Below are positions 53,292 to 64,000 of a DNA stretch of 64,000 bases, piece after piece (position 1 is the first letter of the stretch; every line of letters starts with the position of its first letter). Position numbers and translations under genes: made by a program. This DNA comes from Atriophallophorus winterbourni (Eukaryota; Platyhelminthes; Trematoda; Plagiorchiida; Microphallidae), in the NCBI GenBank assembly GCA_013407085.1, contig JACCGJ010001907.1, forward strand, positions 1-64,000, in the 5' to 3' direction. The notes beneath the pieces were generated by a model. That model searched no databases. It was not told the DNA's origin and saw only the letters and a list, made by a program, of their open reading frames with translations.

Positions 53292-54566
53292 TTGTCCAAA
53301 GTAAAGCGTGGATATACAAATGGATCCAGAAATAACGCATCCTCTACCATTGGACACAATAACCATCAACAAAGAAGAGGTGCTGGGAACACTACTATCG
53401 TTGAATCCCAGAAAATCCCTGGTTGTGATAAAATTACCCCGAATATACTCAAGCATTGTGCACAATCTCTATGCGGACCTCTAACTCAGTTATTCTGCGA
53501 ATCGTTGTCGCAAAGTGTCATACCGACTGAATGGAAATCTGGTATAATCTCCCCGATTTTCAAAGGCGGGGTGCGTTCGGAGCCCGCAAATTACAGACCT
53601 GTTACTTTGTTGTCCGCCGTATCCAAGGTACTCGAAAGGATCGTGGCAAAAAAACTGAGCAAATGCCTTGAGGAAAATAAGCTATTTTCGGGAGCCCAAC
53701 ACGGTTTCAGAAGGGGATACTCCTGCCTTACTAACCTTCTCCTCACCCTTGACGACTGGACTCGAGCAGTGGATGCTGGGGATACTATCCATGTATGTTA
53801 CCTCGATATGTCGAAAGCTTTTGACCGTGTAAACCACAGTATTCTGTTGCAGAAGCTGGAACGTTGTGGTATCACTGGCAGTCTGTTAGCATGGTTAGAA
53901 AATTACCTGACTGATCGGTTTTTTCAAGTTTCTGTGGACGGTGCTCTATCGAAGTCGGTAGCCGTGACAAGTGGAGTGCCTCAGGGATCCGTCCTCGGAC
54001 CAATCCTCTTCGCGCTTTATGCTAATGACATACCAGCTCTCATCAAATGCAAGATTGTACTGTTCGCGGACGATATAAAAGTTTGGTCTAAGATAAGTAA
54101 GTCGGAGGACTGCGAACTGCTCCAGAAGGATCTGGACAACCTCCAGGCTTGGTCCCTAAAAATCGCATATTTTTTCAATTTCCAAAAGTGTCACATGTTA
54201 AACATTAGCAAATATGTGGAGTACCAGTATTTTCTTGGAACACACAGCCTCTCGTGGACCATGGAACAAAGGGACTTGGGTGTGTTAATAAGCAACACCC
54301 TAGGGATGTCGAGCCACTGCAGCTACGTCTATCGCAAAACATCACAGAAATTGTTACTCCTAAAGAGAATTTTCGGTAGGTTCTCAAAACAGACAATTCC
54401 CTGTATTATAAATACGTATATCAGGCCCACGATGGAATATGCGGTTCAAGCATGGTCGCCATGGCTTAAAAAGATGTTGCGACTTTGCAACGAATATATC
54501 ATCGAGCTACCAAACTTGTCACTGGACTCAGCCGGAAACCCTACAATGAGCGAATCAAAACGCTGA
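53292..54566 (+). pseudogene. LINE C ORF2: reverse transcriptase
   Basis: 424-codon frame, of which about the first 40 codons are out of register. Fingers: KIPGCDKITPNILKHC, PTEWKSGIISPIFKGG, NYRPVTLLSAVSKVLERIV, GAQHGFRRGYSCLTNLL. Palm: CYLDMSKAFDRVNHSILLQK, SGVPQGSVLGPILFALYAND, VLFADDIKVWSKI (catalytic FADD intact). Thumb: RDLGVLISNTL, INTYIRPTMEYAVQAWSPW. The frame shifts at about 54480. Confidence 0.9.
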
Positions 54567-54883
54567 ATTTATTTGATTATCCACGTCGTCGTATCCGAGG
54601 CGATTTGATTCTGGTCTACAATATTTTGAATACTGAAAATCACCCTCTACAAAGCTTATTGAATCTACGGAGCTCGCATAATACAAGAGCTCACACACTT
54701 ACTCTAACTGTCCCTCACTCGAGACTAAACTGCAGACGGCATTTTTTTGCCGTGCGAGTTTGTTTTACTTGGAACAATCTGCCAGATAATGTTGTGAACT
54801 CACCAAACCAGCAAACTTTCAAGAGAAGCCTTGATGCCTATTTGACCCTAAACCCGTGCATTGAAGAAAACTATACATCTTAA
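54485..54883 (+). pseudogene. LINE C ORF2: C-terminal part
   Basis: 132 codons: MQRIYHRATKLVTGLSRKPY, YPRRRIRGDLILVYNIL, HNTRAHTLTL, RRHFFAVRVCFTWNNLPDNV, FKRSLDAYL. Continues the RT frame after a one-base shift. Natural stop at 54881-54883. Confidence 0.85.
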
Positions 54884-55099
54884 CACCATACACTTACATT
54901 TGTTATCCAACCAATCGAAAACAATTTCTGCCCTTGGATATTTACTTGATTTTTGAACTGCCCAGTAAGCAATCTAATCCCATTTTTGCTTGTTATATTA
55001 TTCGTTGTTGTCATATTATTCTGTAATTTTTTGTAAAGCTCTATGCTTTTTAGACCATTAAAATTGAATTGAATTGAATTAAAAACTTTTGTGACACTT

Positions 55100-55340
55100 T
55101 TAGAAATTGAAGAATATGCGAATTTTTAGGGACCAAGACGTTGTCCAGATCCTTCTGGAGCAGTTCGCAGTCTTCCGACTTACTTATTTTCTACCACACT
55201 TTTATATCGTCCGCGAGCAGTACGATCTTGCATTTGATAAGAGCCGGTATGTCATTAGCATAAAGCGCGAAGAGGATTGGTCCGAGGACGGATCCAAAGC
55301 TCTTCAGCTGGAAAATGAGCTATTCAACAACGAAAAGCTC
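55100..55340 (-). pseudogene. Inverted scrap of LINE C RT
   Basis: The minus strand equals 53985-54150 in diverged form: GSVLGPILFALYANDIPALI, FADDIKVW, EDCELLQKDLDNV. Truncated at both ends and located 20 bp after the main LINE's tail, so it can pair with it. Confidence 0.8.
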
Positions 55341-55360
55341 CACGGAGCTGTCAAATAAAC

Positions 55361-55633
55361 ATGCGATTAAGGTACCCCAAGATTCCTAACGTAATCCGTG
55401 TGGCAGGTCATCCAGAACAGTTTCCTTTATCACATCGCTACGACCAATGCTCGTATGCGACTTTTGTGGAACCAAGCTCTGGAGATGTGTTCGGTTCATA
55501 CGTTGGACAGGATCGTGTTCATTTTCCCATTACTGCTGTCAATACCCGTTTGCGCCTTGTATGGTACAACAAACCTTCCAACATTGCGTCGAGCAGATAC
55601 ACATTTTTGAACGGGAATAGGACAAATAATTAA
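55361..55633 (+). other. Open frame with weak CUB-like pattern
   Basis: 90 open codons. The part FVEPSSGDVFGSYVGQDRVHF and ITAVNTRLRLVWYNKPSNIA resembles the C-terminal half of a CUB domain (G-x-Y/F-C-G ... I.S..N.L.L.W), although the cysteine is Val. A possible acceptor (gtgtggcag) lies at 55407. No second exon was found. It may be chance or a stray exon. Confidence 0.2.
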
Positions 55634-56104
55634 TCGCTAGGCCTGCAAGAAATCATGACCACTCAAACCCGCTAGAACGGTAAAATTACTTTCCGAAAAC
55701 TTATATTTTAATCTCATTTTAGCAAAAAAAGAAATTAAATACACACAAGGAATGACTTTGAAAATCACTAAAACAATGAAACGTTGACAGGGTGAGAGAT
55801 TAACTAACTTTGAACGCCTATGAATTAACATTATTTTAGTATTTACAAGATAACGAGTAAAAACATCGGACCCGGGTAGTAAGGCATTTATAGTCACATG
55901 TATGTGTAAAAGGGTGAAAAACGTCATTGGTTCATTAACATTGCGTTGAGGGTTTAGAAAATTGAACTGGTGCGGCAAGCAACGGGGTGTTGATGAGATT
56001 CGAGTATGAAAGAAGAATGTTCGAAAAGTAGTCAAGTTGGACGTGGTCAAGGTCGATTATACCTGAGAAGGTAAATCAAAAAGGATAATGGCCAACATGT
56101 GAAG

Positions 56105-56270
56105 GCTTAATAATATATAGCAACGAGAAAGCAACACGAACCACTCGATCACCATCATCATCATGAAGCACAAGTCTGGAGCCAGACAAAGTGCCAAGCA
56201 ATATGACGCAGGAAAATAAGATAAGCAAGCGCGTGAAAAAAGAGAAAGCAGGCAAGCGGAATACAGAGTG
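56105..56270 (-). repeat. 3' terminus of an RTE-type LINE
   Basis: Minus strand: cttgcctgctttctcttttt, cacgcgcttgcttatc, tcatattgcttggcactttg, tctggctccagacttgtgct, tcatgatgatgatgg. It lies downstream of the RTE C-terminus at 56839-57190. The same string follows the RTE at 38722. The short GAT repeat closes the element. Confidence 0.75.
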
Positions 56271-57190
56271 CTTGGATAGTTGGTTCATTATGTTTTAGCG
56301 GCTACTCATCAGTACCAAGTTCTTCGAAATATTCACCAAGTTTATCACGACGGTCCACGTTGGAAGCACTGGACTAGAGTTTCGCTCTTACTTGAGCTCA
56401 TCATCAACACCATTACACCGGTAGCACTTACCGAATGCTTAACTGCCATACAACCATGGAAAAGTAAAATCCTACAAGATGGGGAAGGGTGGGACTTAAA
56501 TTGCTACGGCCTCTATAGAAGACAAACTGGGAAGGGGTGCCTCGAATGGAACATGCATTCAAACAAGTTTCGTGAACGAGTAGAGCAACATCAGCACGGC
56601 AGCTTACTTGCGGCTTTCACTGCCATGCATCATAACAAGCTTTTCTCGTCACTCCGCTTGACAACATACAAGGTTATGCAAACACTCCGAGAAGATGCTT
56701 AGTGCAAAACCGCCATTGAACACGGTTTCGGGGCATATCCTGAAGCGTAACTAACCATTGCGATATATGATCGCGGGGACACCAGCCTGGAAGACGCGCT
56801 GCGCCTACATTGGAAAGGTTACTAGTAAGAATTTTTAGCTACCTATGCCATGTGACGGTTTGGCCAGCCCGAGATTTACGCCAATCAGGATTTGGCGTCG
56901 CAAAAAGAATCTGTTTCGGAAGTCGGTGGTCCGGCATCCGTAAAACGTGACCCAACCAGTGTAACCTATGCAGGTTGATCTGCTTCTCTATATCGACATT
57001 ACTACCAAACAACTTATTTCGGAGAGCATCGGTGCGCATACGATTGTAACAGTTAACTCCTAGAATTCTGCGGAGACACCGGTTGTCAAATACTTGGAGA
57101 CGCTGAATGTGTTTTTTACGTAAGGTCCAAGTTTCGCACCCATACAGTAACACAGCCCGAACTGTCGCTTCATAGACTCTACCCTTGAGT
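56271..57190 (-). pseudogene. RTE-type LINE C-terminus and 3' UTR
   Basis: 57153-56839 reads [33 protein letters not shown] and [20 protein letters not shown], the standard C-terminus of RTE-type proteins. The 3' UTR follows; its segment at 56560-56650 (ttgttatgatgcatggcagt) matches 36680-36750. Everything upstream of the C-terminus is missing. Confidence 0.85.
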
Positions 57191-57199
57191 AGCAGAGAC

Positions 57200-58880
57200 A
57201 GTCAAACTAGCTCCCATGATTAATTTCACTTTTAAATGTCAAAAATGTCGAATAAATAATCGAGCTCGCATTTGTTTGCTACTGAACAATTCCGTATTTC
57301 GTTATCAACCGGCTATCAACATTCAAATTGTCCCCATCGAGTTAATTCTTCGAATATTCTCAGTGTTCATCAAGGTAAGATGGTTCGACGTGCTGAAGTA
57401 TAAAGAAAAAACATCAAAATTGCTTGAATCAAGAGACAGTCTCAGCCTAAGATATCAGAGTGCATGCTTGAGTTGCATGAATTAGGCTAGAATTGCATTA
57501 ACTTCACGTAAACCGTTCAAATGTATCACCATAATATTAAAATAAATAGCGATCGGGAAATTACGAAATATTAGAAAACTAACCAGTTCCAATGCTGAAC
57601 CACACATTTACAAAATTACCATAATAGAATCGACGCATCACACACTAATGAATAAGATTTAATTTTCATTCTACGAATAAAAAAACAAGATGGAATTAAC
57701 TCGAAAAACGGAGATAGTTCAGCTGGAGATATCTGGTCTTGTGTTATTGTCAACGTACATGAAACATCTCACAATCTCACTTCATGCGAAGAATGTAGAA
57801 GATGGAACACTGGTAGTATAAAGTATATTGTACGTTCTCTGTAAAGTATCCGTAGAAATATCTGAGTGCTTCTAACGGAAAAGAATGCAAAATACTATAA
57901 ACGATTCAGACGAGCTAAATTGATCGGAAATGTTATAGATAGACCGTATTTGAACCTCACATTTGAGAGGAGTTGAGACTGGCTATGTTCAAGTACATTA
58001 AAAATAGAATAAAAGTTCTTGTGATAAACTTTAAATATCTCGGATTCCCACAAAAATATCAAAATATCGTAAGAATCAAATTTTAACGTTGACCTCGTTT
58101 ACTACCACAGTTAAATTTAGGATGAATTAATTATAAAAGTAGTAAAACTGAGTGAATGTCATACGTGAAGAGAGACTTGATTTCAAAGCACGAAAAAGAG
58201 GCCATGAATAAAACCAGTATAATGAATTCAATAATCTCAGGACAGTTTTTCTCACACGCGCAGCTAGTCCTTTGGTGAAAATTGTCATGGCTCTTCTTTC
58301 ATACCAAAAAATTTCGACATATCAGCATGCAGAAATCAAGACGAATTACAGTCAACCTTTAAACAGCGTTATCCTGGAAGATTAGTAACCTCAAAATTTC
58401 ATGTCATAAATGGTTCTTAAATTGAACCATAGTGAGAAAATGCATAATTTTAATGTGATTGCTGATTAATTTGCTTCATGTCAATCTTCTTGATCATAAT
58501 GACAATTTCTTACTGAGATGATAAATTTTGAGAACAAGTTCAACGTGATATTAACATAGAGAGAAAACAAAAAATTCTTTAATAAAAATATACAGGTTGA
58601 CGATAATTTTGTTTTAGTCATTCAGCTTTAGAGTTTTATGCAATCGAGGTTGAAGAACCTTATGAATAATTATTCTGATTGCTGATAAAATGTATTATTT
58701 CCATTCTCTTAATCTTTATCTCTTAATTTTTTTACTTTGATGATAAGTTTTAGTAACAAGGCGTAGTGTACAAATTCAACAAAATCTTAATGAAAAGAGA
58801 AACCAAAATTTTCATGGTTAAAATTATCCAGGTTGAATTTAATTATTTTTCATTTCATGCCCTTATAAAAAGTAGTCGTG
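57200..58880. other. AT-rich stretch with no recognised feature
   Basis: No ORF of note and no SINE or LINE fragment that I can identify. Confidence 0.45.
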
Positions 58881-58894
58881 CAGCCTTCCTTATA

Positions 58895-59050
58895 ATACTG
58901 CGTTCAATCCCGGGCATCGTACTTAAAAAGGATATTGCATGTCTCTAAAGGGTCCATCGCCTTGTGACTAGGATGGCTGAGGGTCAGACAGGTAAAACCC
59001 ATGGGGCAAGACTCACGGATGGTTTTAACATATTATCAGGAAAGACAGTT
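58895..59050 (+). pseudogene. CR1-type RT scrap
   Basis: YLKKDIACL, then VHRLVTRMAEGQTGKTHGAR, matching the YLEKDIARLEGVQRLATRMI region of LINE A. Nothing on either side continues it. Confidence 0.5.
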
Positions 59051-59269
59051 TACCGTATTCACTGTTTATAAGCCCCTCGTTCATCAATGAACAGATATTC
59101 GGGTAAGTATTCTCCTAGAGAGACTACGCACCAAAATGTTTTCATTTAGTTCACGATTGACATACAGTATATCTCACGTGCTCCAATTCCTATCACTGAC
59201 TTATTATCTACAACGAGTGTGATAGAGTTGTCACTCTCCCTCGACCTCAGCGAAATCGGAAGCTACTGA

Positions 59270-59540
59270 TGCCGGCATGAAACAGCTCAGGGACTCGATA
59301 TCACACTTCTTCCTTTGCCCGATGGCAGGGGCTATGACCTTTGCGTCTTATCGCAAGGCGGCCTTCGACTTCTTATCCCATCTGCATTTAGACGGCGCAT
59401 TATTCTTAACATACACAATCTTTCCCATCTTGGTATCCATGCTAGCGCTAAGTTTCTCACGAAACATTTGTATGGCCAAAAATTAGTGGATACGTGCAGC
59501 ATGACACTCTCATGGCAACCACGCCATTTGGGATAATAAC
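59270..59540 (+). pseudogene. Gypsy integrase zinc-domain fragment
   Basis: PDGRGYDLCVLSQGGLRLLI, PSAFRRRIILNIHNLSHLGI, HASAKFLTKHLYGQ. The H-x3-H and following pattern match the N-terminal HHCC domain of Gypsy/CsRn1-type integrase (LRRxxFDxxHxLSHPGxxA). It stops before the Cys pair. Confidence 0.6.
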
Positions 59541-61110
59541 CACTTGTACAACAATTATTTACTTATATCCGCCAACAACCTACAACACACGCCTTGCACG
59601 GATTACCGACGCTTGTTTCCATCCCACCCGGTAGCCCCAACCATCAGCACTTTCGCATAACACTAAACCTATCAGACAAGGTCCTTACCAGCCCGACTAC
59701 ACGCCACTTAGCTTTTTCCAGGCGAGGTGGTTAGCCATCAAACCTGGGGGTGCAGGAAATTATCAGTACGGACTAAGTTTTCAAAGCATCTGGTTCTTCG
59801 ATTCCAAGCCTACGGATCTGCCTACATCTGCTCCAACTGGGTCCATACTAAGACCATGCCAGACGGGCGATTCCTGCTAGCAGCACGTTCACCCCATGTT
59901 AGACGTGACTAGGCTTAGTACTGATCTGTGTTTCGTGTATCATACTTTGGTCACCACCGACAATCAAGTGCCTTGGCTGACTTCGAAGTGACTGGTTGCT
60001 GAGATCCTATATTGCAGCCTGGAACGACCGAACACCGCTTGGCGAGTACAAATGTCAATTCCTGATTAGAAGTTTCCCCTGATCAGACTTTTTGGAAGAG
60101 AGCTGTGTAACAACTTGATCTTGAGTTTATTTCCGTTAATTCGTGTTCCGTGATTGTTCCGCTGTACCTTCGTACACGTTTTGGATTTTGCGATAAACCT
60201 TCATTCTCCAGCGCTTTTTCTCCTATATTCTTGAGGGACATTACTGTAGTGGTCTTCTACTGGCTATATTTCTATGAACGTGCCCATAGGTACGTGGATC
60301 CTGGTGAAGCATATACAGCTAGTACCCAACATTCTTATATGCATCCATATTTGTCATGTTTACTCACGCCTTAGACATTAGAAGTTTGATCAATCAATTT
60401 AATCACATATTGCATATTGTCTCTAGTTGCGTTTTTCGATGCATTCACTTTTCAGTCAGCCTTAACGTTGGTTTCATCACATACAATATTGAAAACACCG
60501 GTTTTCGTTCAATCCAAGAAATTGAGCAACTGTACACCGGATTAGAGCTTACGCAGTTGATCGTCATAGAAAATTAAGTGTTTAGAATTATAAAATCTAG
60601 ATTGGCACATTTGACACATACATTCATGTGCAATATAAACTGAACTGAACTAAAGACGACCAGCTTTTAAGTCGATACTGTTGCTGGACTCAGAGCTCGT
60701 TGTGTCTAAGTACAAACACTCAAAATCATTATCTTGTCTCGAGCAAATTCAAATGAGAATATCCATCTTATTTTCCGACAAATATTACTTTTTATAAATC
60801 AACACTACATTGAAGATTCTCACGAATGTAACTCATAACCTTAGCATATTTATTCTTAAAAATACTACATTTATTTTGCAGTTTGCAGTTGTAATCAATC
60901 CAGGAACAAGCAACCTGTTATTCTGCGATTCGGAATAAGCCTTTGGCAGTTCTTCTTAGTTAAATTAGAAAATCGAAGTTCACATTTTCTGCCTAACGCT
61001 TATCACGTTTAGCTGAAAATATTTATTTTCAACAATTAAAAATCTTGATACATAGATTGCAACGTAAATTCAGGCATTTTCCAATAAGTTTAAGATACAG
61101 ATATAATGTG
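59541..61110. other. Unassigned stretch
   Basis: GC-richer until about 59950, possibly further LTR-element debris. A repeat-like end ctgaactgaacta at 60640-60655 resembles LINE tails. Frames at 60150-60577 have no recognisable motif. Confidence 0.35.
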
Positions 61111-61111
61111 T

Positions 61112-61181
61112 TCTGGGTAGAAGTTAAAACCACCACCCTTGCAGTCCTGAGGTCGCAGGTTCGAGTCCCGGTGGCGAAATT
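61112..61181 (+). other. tRNA-like relic
   Basis: Ends gaggtcgcaGGTTCGAGTCCcggtggcga, a perfect B box (GGTTCGANTCC). An A-box-like tgggtagaagttaaaacc precedes it. The T stem (GCAGG/CCCGG) has two mismatches and no acceptor stem can be formed, so it is a pseudo-tRNA or the head of a tRNA-derived SINE. Confidence 0.45.
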
Positions 61182-61775
61182 ATTTTCTGTGAATAATTTG
61201 TCATCGGATTGAAGACACATCACTTCTTCCAAATAGCGTTGTCTAACTTCTATATCCCTTATCTCAATTTCAATTTTGTATGTATATGCAAAATTGAATG
61301 CCGAATGTTATTGTGTTATTCACGTGATGAAGCATTTATGATGAGGCTTTGGCAGTAAGATTGCAGAAACACAAAAACGAGCATGTTCATTGACGCGCAA
61401 TGAACTACGAATTAGTTGTTTCAAAAAGTGGTCTGATCAATTGTTTTCGTATATATAATAATATTTCTCATTAGAATAAAAAAGAAAACGGACACTGTTA
61501 GGTGGAATATTCAGCTACAACGTTTGTTAATTATCTGTAGAAACCTGATATGAGTTGAAATAAATTTAGATGACATTCTGAGAATTACCGTTTTTTTATA
61601 TCAACTGAATATTGGATATTAGATGAGATTTTTACGTGAAAAACTAACAACAAAATACATTGATCACTTGCTTCGTATTTATTCAACCCGATAAATTCCA
61701 AATTTGCTTTTCAACGCAACATGACAAAAAATTGTTTGAAATTCCACCGAAGTATAAGGAAAAAATATTAATTCG

Positions 61776-61860
61776 TATTGTGTTGCTCACATCCCCATCC
61801 CTTCGTTGTACGAACCCTATATAACAGTGGCATACAAGCATAACTTTGATTAATTCGTAT
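61776..61860. repeat. Palindrome-bearing repeat, rearranged fragment
   Basis: tgtgttgctcacatcc joined to ttcgttgtacgaaccctata and acaagcataactttga. Compared with 29790-30090 the second half is inverted. Confidence 0.55.
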
Positions 61861-61972
61861 TCTTATCCAACCTTGCAATTTAAAATATTTTTACATGAAA
61901 TATTAAAACGATATAATTGTGTGCTTCACACGATTCCGAAAAAATGATTTTCCTTAGACTTTCACCATTTAG

Positions 61973-62422
61973 TTATTTTCTGTTTCTCTTAGTTTCTGAA
62001 ACAATATTCTTTTTTCTTTTTCTTTTTTCTGAATTGATTGACTCGATCGACTTTACAAAACAACCTTGAGTACCCAGACACTCCATCTTCACGAGCAATC
62101 GGCGGTATGGCACTCTGTCAAGCGCCTTACTGAAGTCAATAAAAACGACATCGATCGCTTGATAAGAATCAGTCAAAGCACACCAAATTTCTCGGTCCAG
62201 AAGTGGATTACTTGCGCATGAGAAATTTTTGGTGAATCCATGTTGTTTTAGACACCCACACAACAAAAGAAAGATCTCTATTTTCCTCTTGAGCGACTTC
62301 TCTAAAGATTTATCCGTTAAAAATGTCAATATGGCGGGTCTGTAATTGGTTGGACAACTAGGGTCCCTACTCATAAACATTGATTTAATTATACCATGTT
62401 TCCAATTTTGTGGCAAAGACAC
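61973..62422 (-). pseudogene. LINE E: RT fingers, 3'-truncated
   Basis: Minus strand: LPQNWKHGIIKSMFMSR, NYRPAILTFLTDKSLEK, QHGFTKNFSCASNPLL, DVVFIDFSKALDRVPYRRLL. The frame then runs into low-complexity AT; the YADD box and all later parts are missing. Confidence 0.75.
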
Positions 62423-62982
62423 CGAACGTAACAGATTTTGTTAAACAACCTGACAATCGGATCTCACAACACGTCTGACAGTGGTTGTTAAACCAACGGA
62501 TTAATAACGTCTGGTCCTGACGCGGATTGTGTGCCTAACTGTTCCAACATGAGAGTGTTCAATGTCTTCCAGACAGTACACAGGGGCATGTTGCTTAACT
62601 AGGACTCGAGCTTTCAAACCATCCTCAGTAATGTCTAACCCTTGATAGTATCTATCAAATTATAGATATATGGATATGCCTTTCTGCAGGGACCAATGTA
62701 TGCGAATAGACGTTTTGGTGCACAAGTAGACTCGTAAAACATTCGCTGCTCGTACAACATAATTCTTCTGCATTTCCATGCTGTTCAGATGTTTCTAGCT
62801 TGCCTATAATTGTTATAGTCAGTGGAGTTCTTCCTGCTTACGAATATTGAAAGGATCTTTTGATGTTGCCGCAAAGGTTTCTGAAACTCCTTGTGAAACC
62901 AAGGGGAACATTTCGCCTTACGACGACATGTCAACAACGGAACAGCCATCCTAATAATTGTCCAGATATTATTCCGGATCAC
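62423..62982 (-). pseudogene. LINE E: endonuclease-RT linker
   Basis: 62982-62785 encodes CRRKAKCSPWFHKEFQKPLR and VSRKNSTDYNNYRQARN, the KKPWFTxxL...LW...Y...RN pattern of LINE linkers. 62423-62784 continues in broken frames. Confidence 0.55.
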
Positions 62983-63473
62983 CAGCCAACGATCTTCAAC
63001 ATCAGATGATTGATCGACTGACCAATCGAGAGATGGAGCAACATCAGCATCACATTCCTATAACCTATCAGCATCTGCATTCCAAAAATCCCTTCAGGGA
63101 AATGGATCTGTTTCCTAGCCAGTGTTGAATTTTCAAATAAAACTCAAGTTGGCCTGACCACTACAGCCTAATGGAGCTTCAGTCCGAAGCTGAGTAATAT
63201 CGGACTGCGTTGGATTGAATAGCAAGTGCAAAATGGACTGTCACCCAGTAGGGCTTACTCTGATTAGATAGGAAACATAATGCACGATGCCCACATCAAC
63301 CAAAGCGTCCAATAAGACCTGCTTGAATGACCCAGAAGCATCCTCTAGCGATGTCAAATTAATACTAGGAGCATTGAAATCGGTAATAATCAAGAAGTTT
63401 GAGATTCAACCATACTGACAGTTCTGTGATATCAATGTATCTGCCTGAGTGATATGAAAACGATAAACGACAC

Positions 63474-63821
63474 CTACTGTAGCAAATGAAGCGTTGTCCT
63501 TATACGGCACCATAAGCTCTCACACATATCGGCAGTCTGCTCGAAACGAGCAAACGCTACGGAGGAAATATGTTGTTGGAAGTATAAAACAACCCGACCA
63601 GTGATCCTAGCGTCTGTTCGATCTGCGCGAATGAGTTTATATCCAGCTAGGGCCAGCCAGATATCATCCTGCTCAGGGGAGAGCCTGGTTTCCATTATCG
63701 CAATGATCGCAATAATCCACTCGAAGAATTCATCCAGTTTGCTTCTGAAACTCAACGCATTATAATAAATCACTTTTAAATATCCAGATCCCTCCGAATT
63801 CCTTTTTCCAGGAGCTCCCAA
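63474..63821 (-). pseudogene. LINE E: endonuclease N-terminus
   Basis: IYYNALSFRSKLDEFFEWI (Asn), AIMETRLSPEQDD (catalytic Glu), LIRADRTDARITGRVVLYFQ. Broken afterwards; shifted frames at 63000-63470 include FVLITDFNAPS-like sequence on the minus strand near 63390. Confidence 0.65.
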
Positions 63822-64000
63822 TGAACGTTTGGCCTCATCCTCACAACCCGAAAATCCACCATGCGCAAGTTAGTTTCATCTGCGGCTATGCGCTCGCTAA
63901 TCACCTGAGTTGCTTTTCGCATTTCCACACGATCTTCCGGAGAGAGATCACACAGGATTCGAGATTTACTACCCTTCAACCTGTGAGTATCCTTCAGCAA
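63776..64000 (-). pseudogene. LINE E: ORF1 C-terminal part, runs off the window
   Basis: Minus-strand frame with SKSRILCDLSPEDRVEMRKA and ISERIAADETNLRMVDFRVV, resembling the end of a LINE ORF1 RNA-binding domain. It overlaps the ORF2 start by about 45 bp. No start within the window. Confidence 0.5.

Larger units (their letters stand above)
51450..55080 (+). mobile_element. LINE C: best-preserved CR1/Jockey-type LINE of the window
   Basis: Contains a broken ORF1 (51460-52028), ORF2 endonuclease (52026-53252), RT (53292-54566) and C-terminal part (54485-54883), a 190-bp 3' UTR and a (GAATT)n end at 55063-55080. Three frameshifts in ORF2 and one stop inactivate it, but domains are intact, so it is relatively recent. 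21391-23015 is an older member; 55110-55335 is an inverted scrap. Confidence 0.85.

Noticed and set aside
56280..56702. 140-codon plus-strand ORF
   Set aside because: It is the reverse strand of the RTE 3' UTR: the minus strand matches 36680-36750.
1..64000. CRISPR arrays, operons, ribosome binding sites
   Set aside because: Introns, SINEs and LINEs show a eukaryotic nuclear sequence; no regularly spaced identical repeats were seen.

Overview
The window reads as nuclear DNA of a flatworm, most likely a digenean trematode (inference, about 0.6 confidence). It holds one split host gene with ordinary GT-AG introns, surrounded and filled by retrotransposon debris: CR1/Jockey-type LINEs with PHD-like, endonuclease and reverse transcriptase (RT) blocks; RTE-type LINEs; Ty3/Gypsy-type LTR elements; and many copies of a ~230-260 bp SINE. 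One LTR element has a tRNA-Trp-like primer site of the kind known from the CsRn1 group, first described in a liver fluke. Exactly 1000 Ns (24805-25804) mark an assembly gap.

Layout. 1-9.3 kb: a ~5 kb composite of two head-to-tail CR1-type LINEs (202-5180), then an antisense LINE and older fragments. 9.4-12.5 kb: decayed LINE pieces in both orientations plus SINEs. 12.5-14.2 kb: a compact, young LTR element that encodes only a Gag-like protein. 14.3-16.0 kb: a three-layer nest, SINE containing a deleted Gypsy element whose left LTR contains another SINE. 16.4-21.4 kb: a second, nearly identical copy of the composite, sharing its junctions and disabling mutations. 21.4-23.7 kb: another decayed LINE and an endonuclease fragment.

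25.8-45.8 kb: the host gene, on the + strand. Eleven exons can be joined in one frame (838 codons from the gap edge to the stop). They give an inactive-Nudix/DBC1-like region, a SAP domain, a charged segment, an EF-hand-like region and a C-terminal coiled coil, which is the order of the CCAR1/CCAR2 (DBC1) family. The 5' end lies in or beyond the gap. Two further in-frame exons (45563-45694, 45765-45815) suggest an alternative C-terminus. Introns 2, 5 and 6 are swollen by RTE fossils, SINEs and an antisense Gypsy pol.

46-64 kb: a SINE pair, LINE fossils, a long stretch without recognisable genes, the best-preserved LINE of the window (about 51450-55080, three frameshifted blocks), an RTE 3' end, a Gypsy integrase scrap and an antisense LINE that runs off the right edge.

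The most informative signals are the short 3'-terminal sequence and hairpin shared by the SINE family and the RTE LINEs, with an apparent compensatory base pair, which suggests that the SINE borrows the RTE machinery; the gag-only LTR element with ~98% identical LTRs; the shared-mutation 5 kb duplication; and the alternative last exons of the CCAR-like gene.
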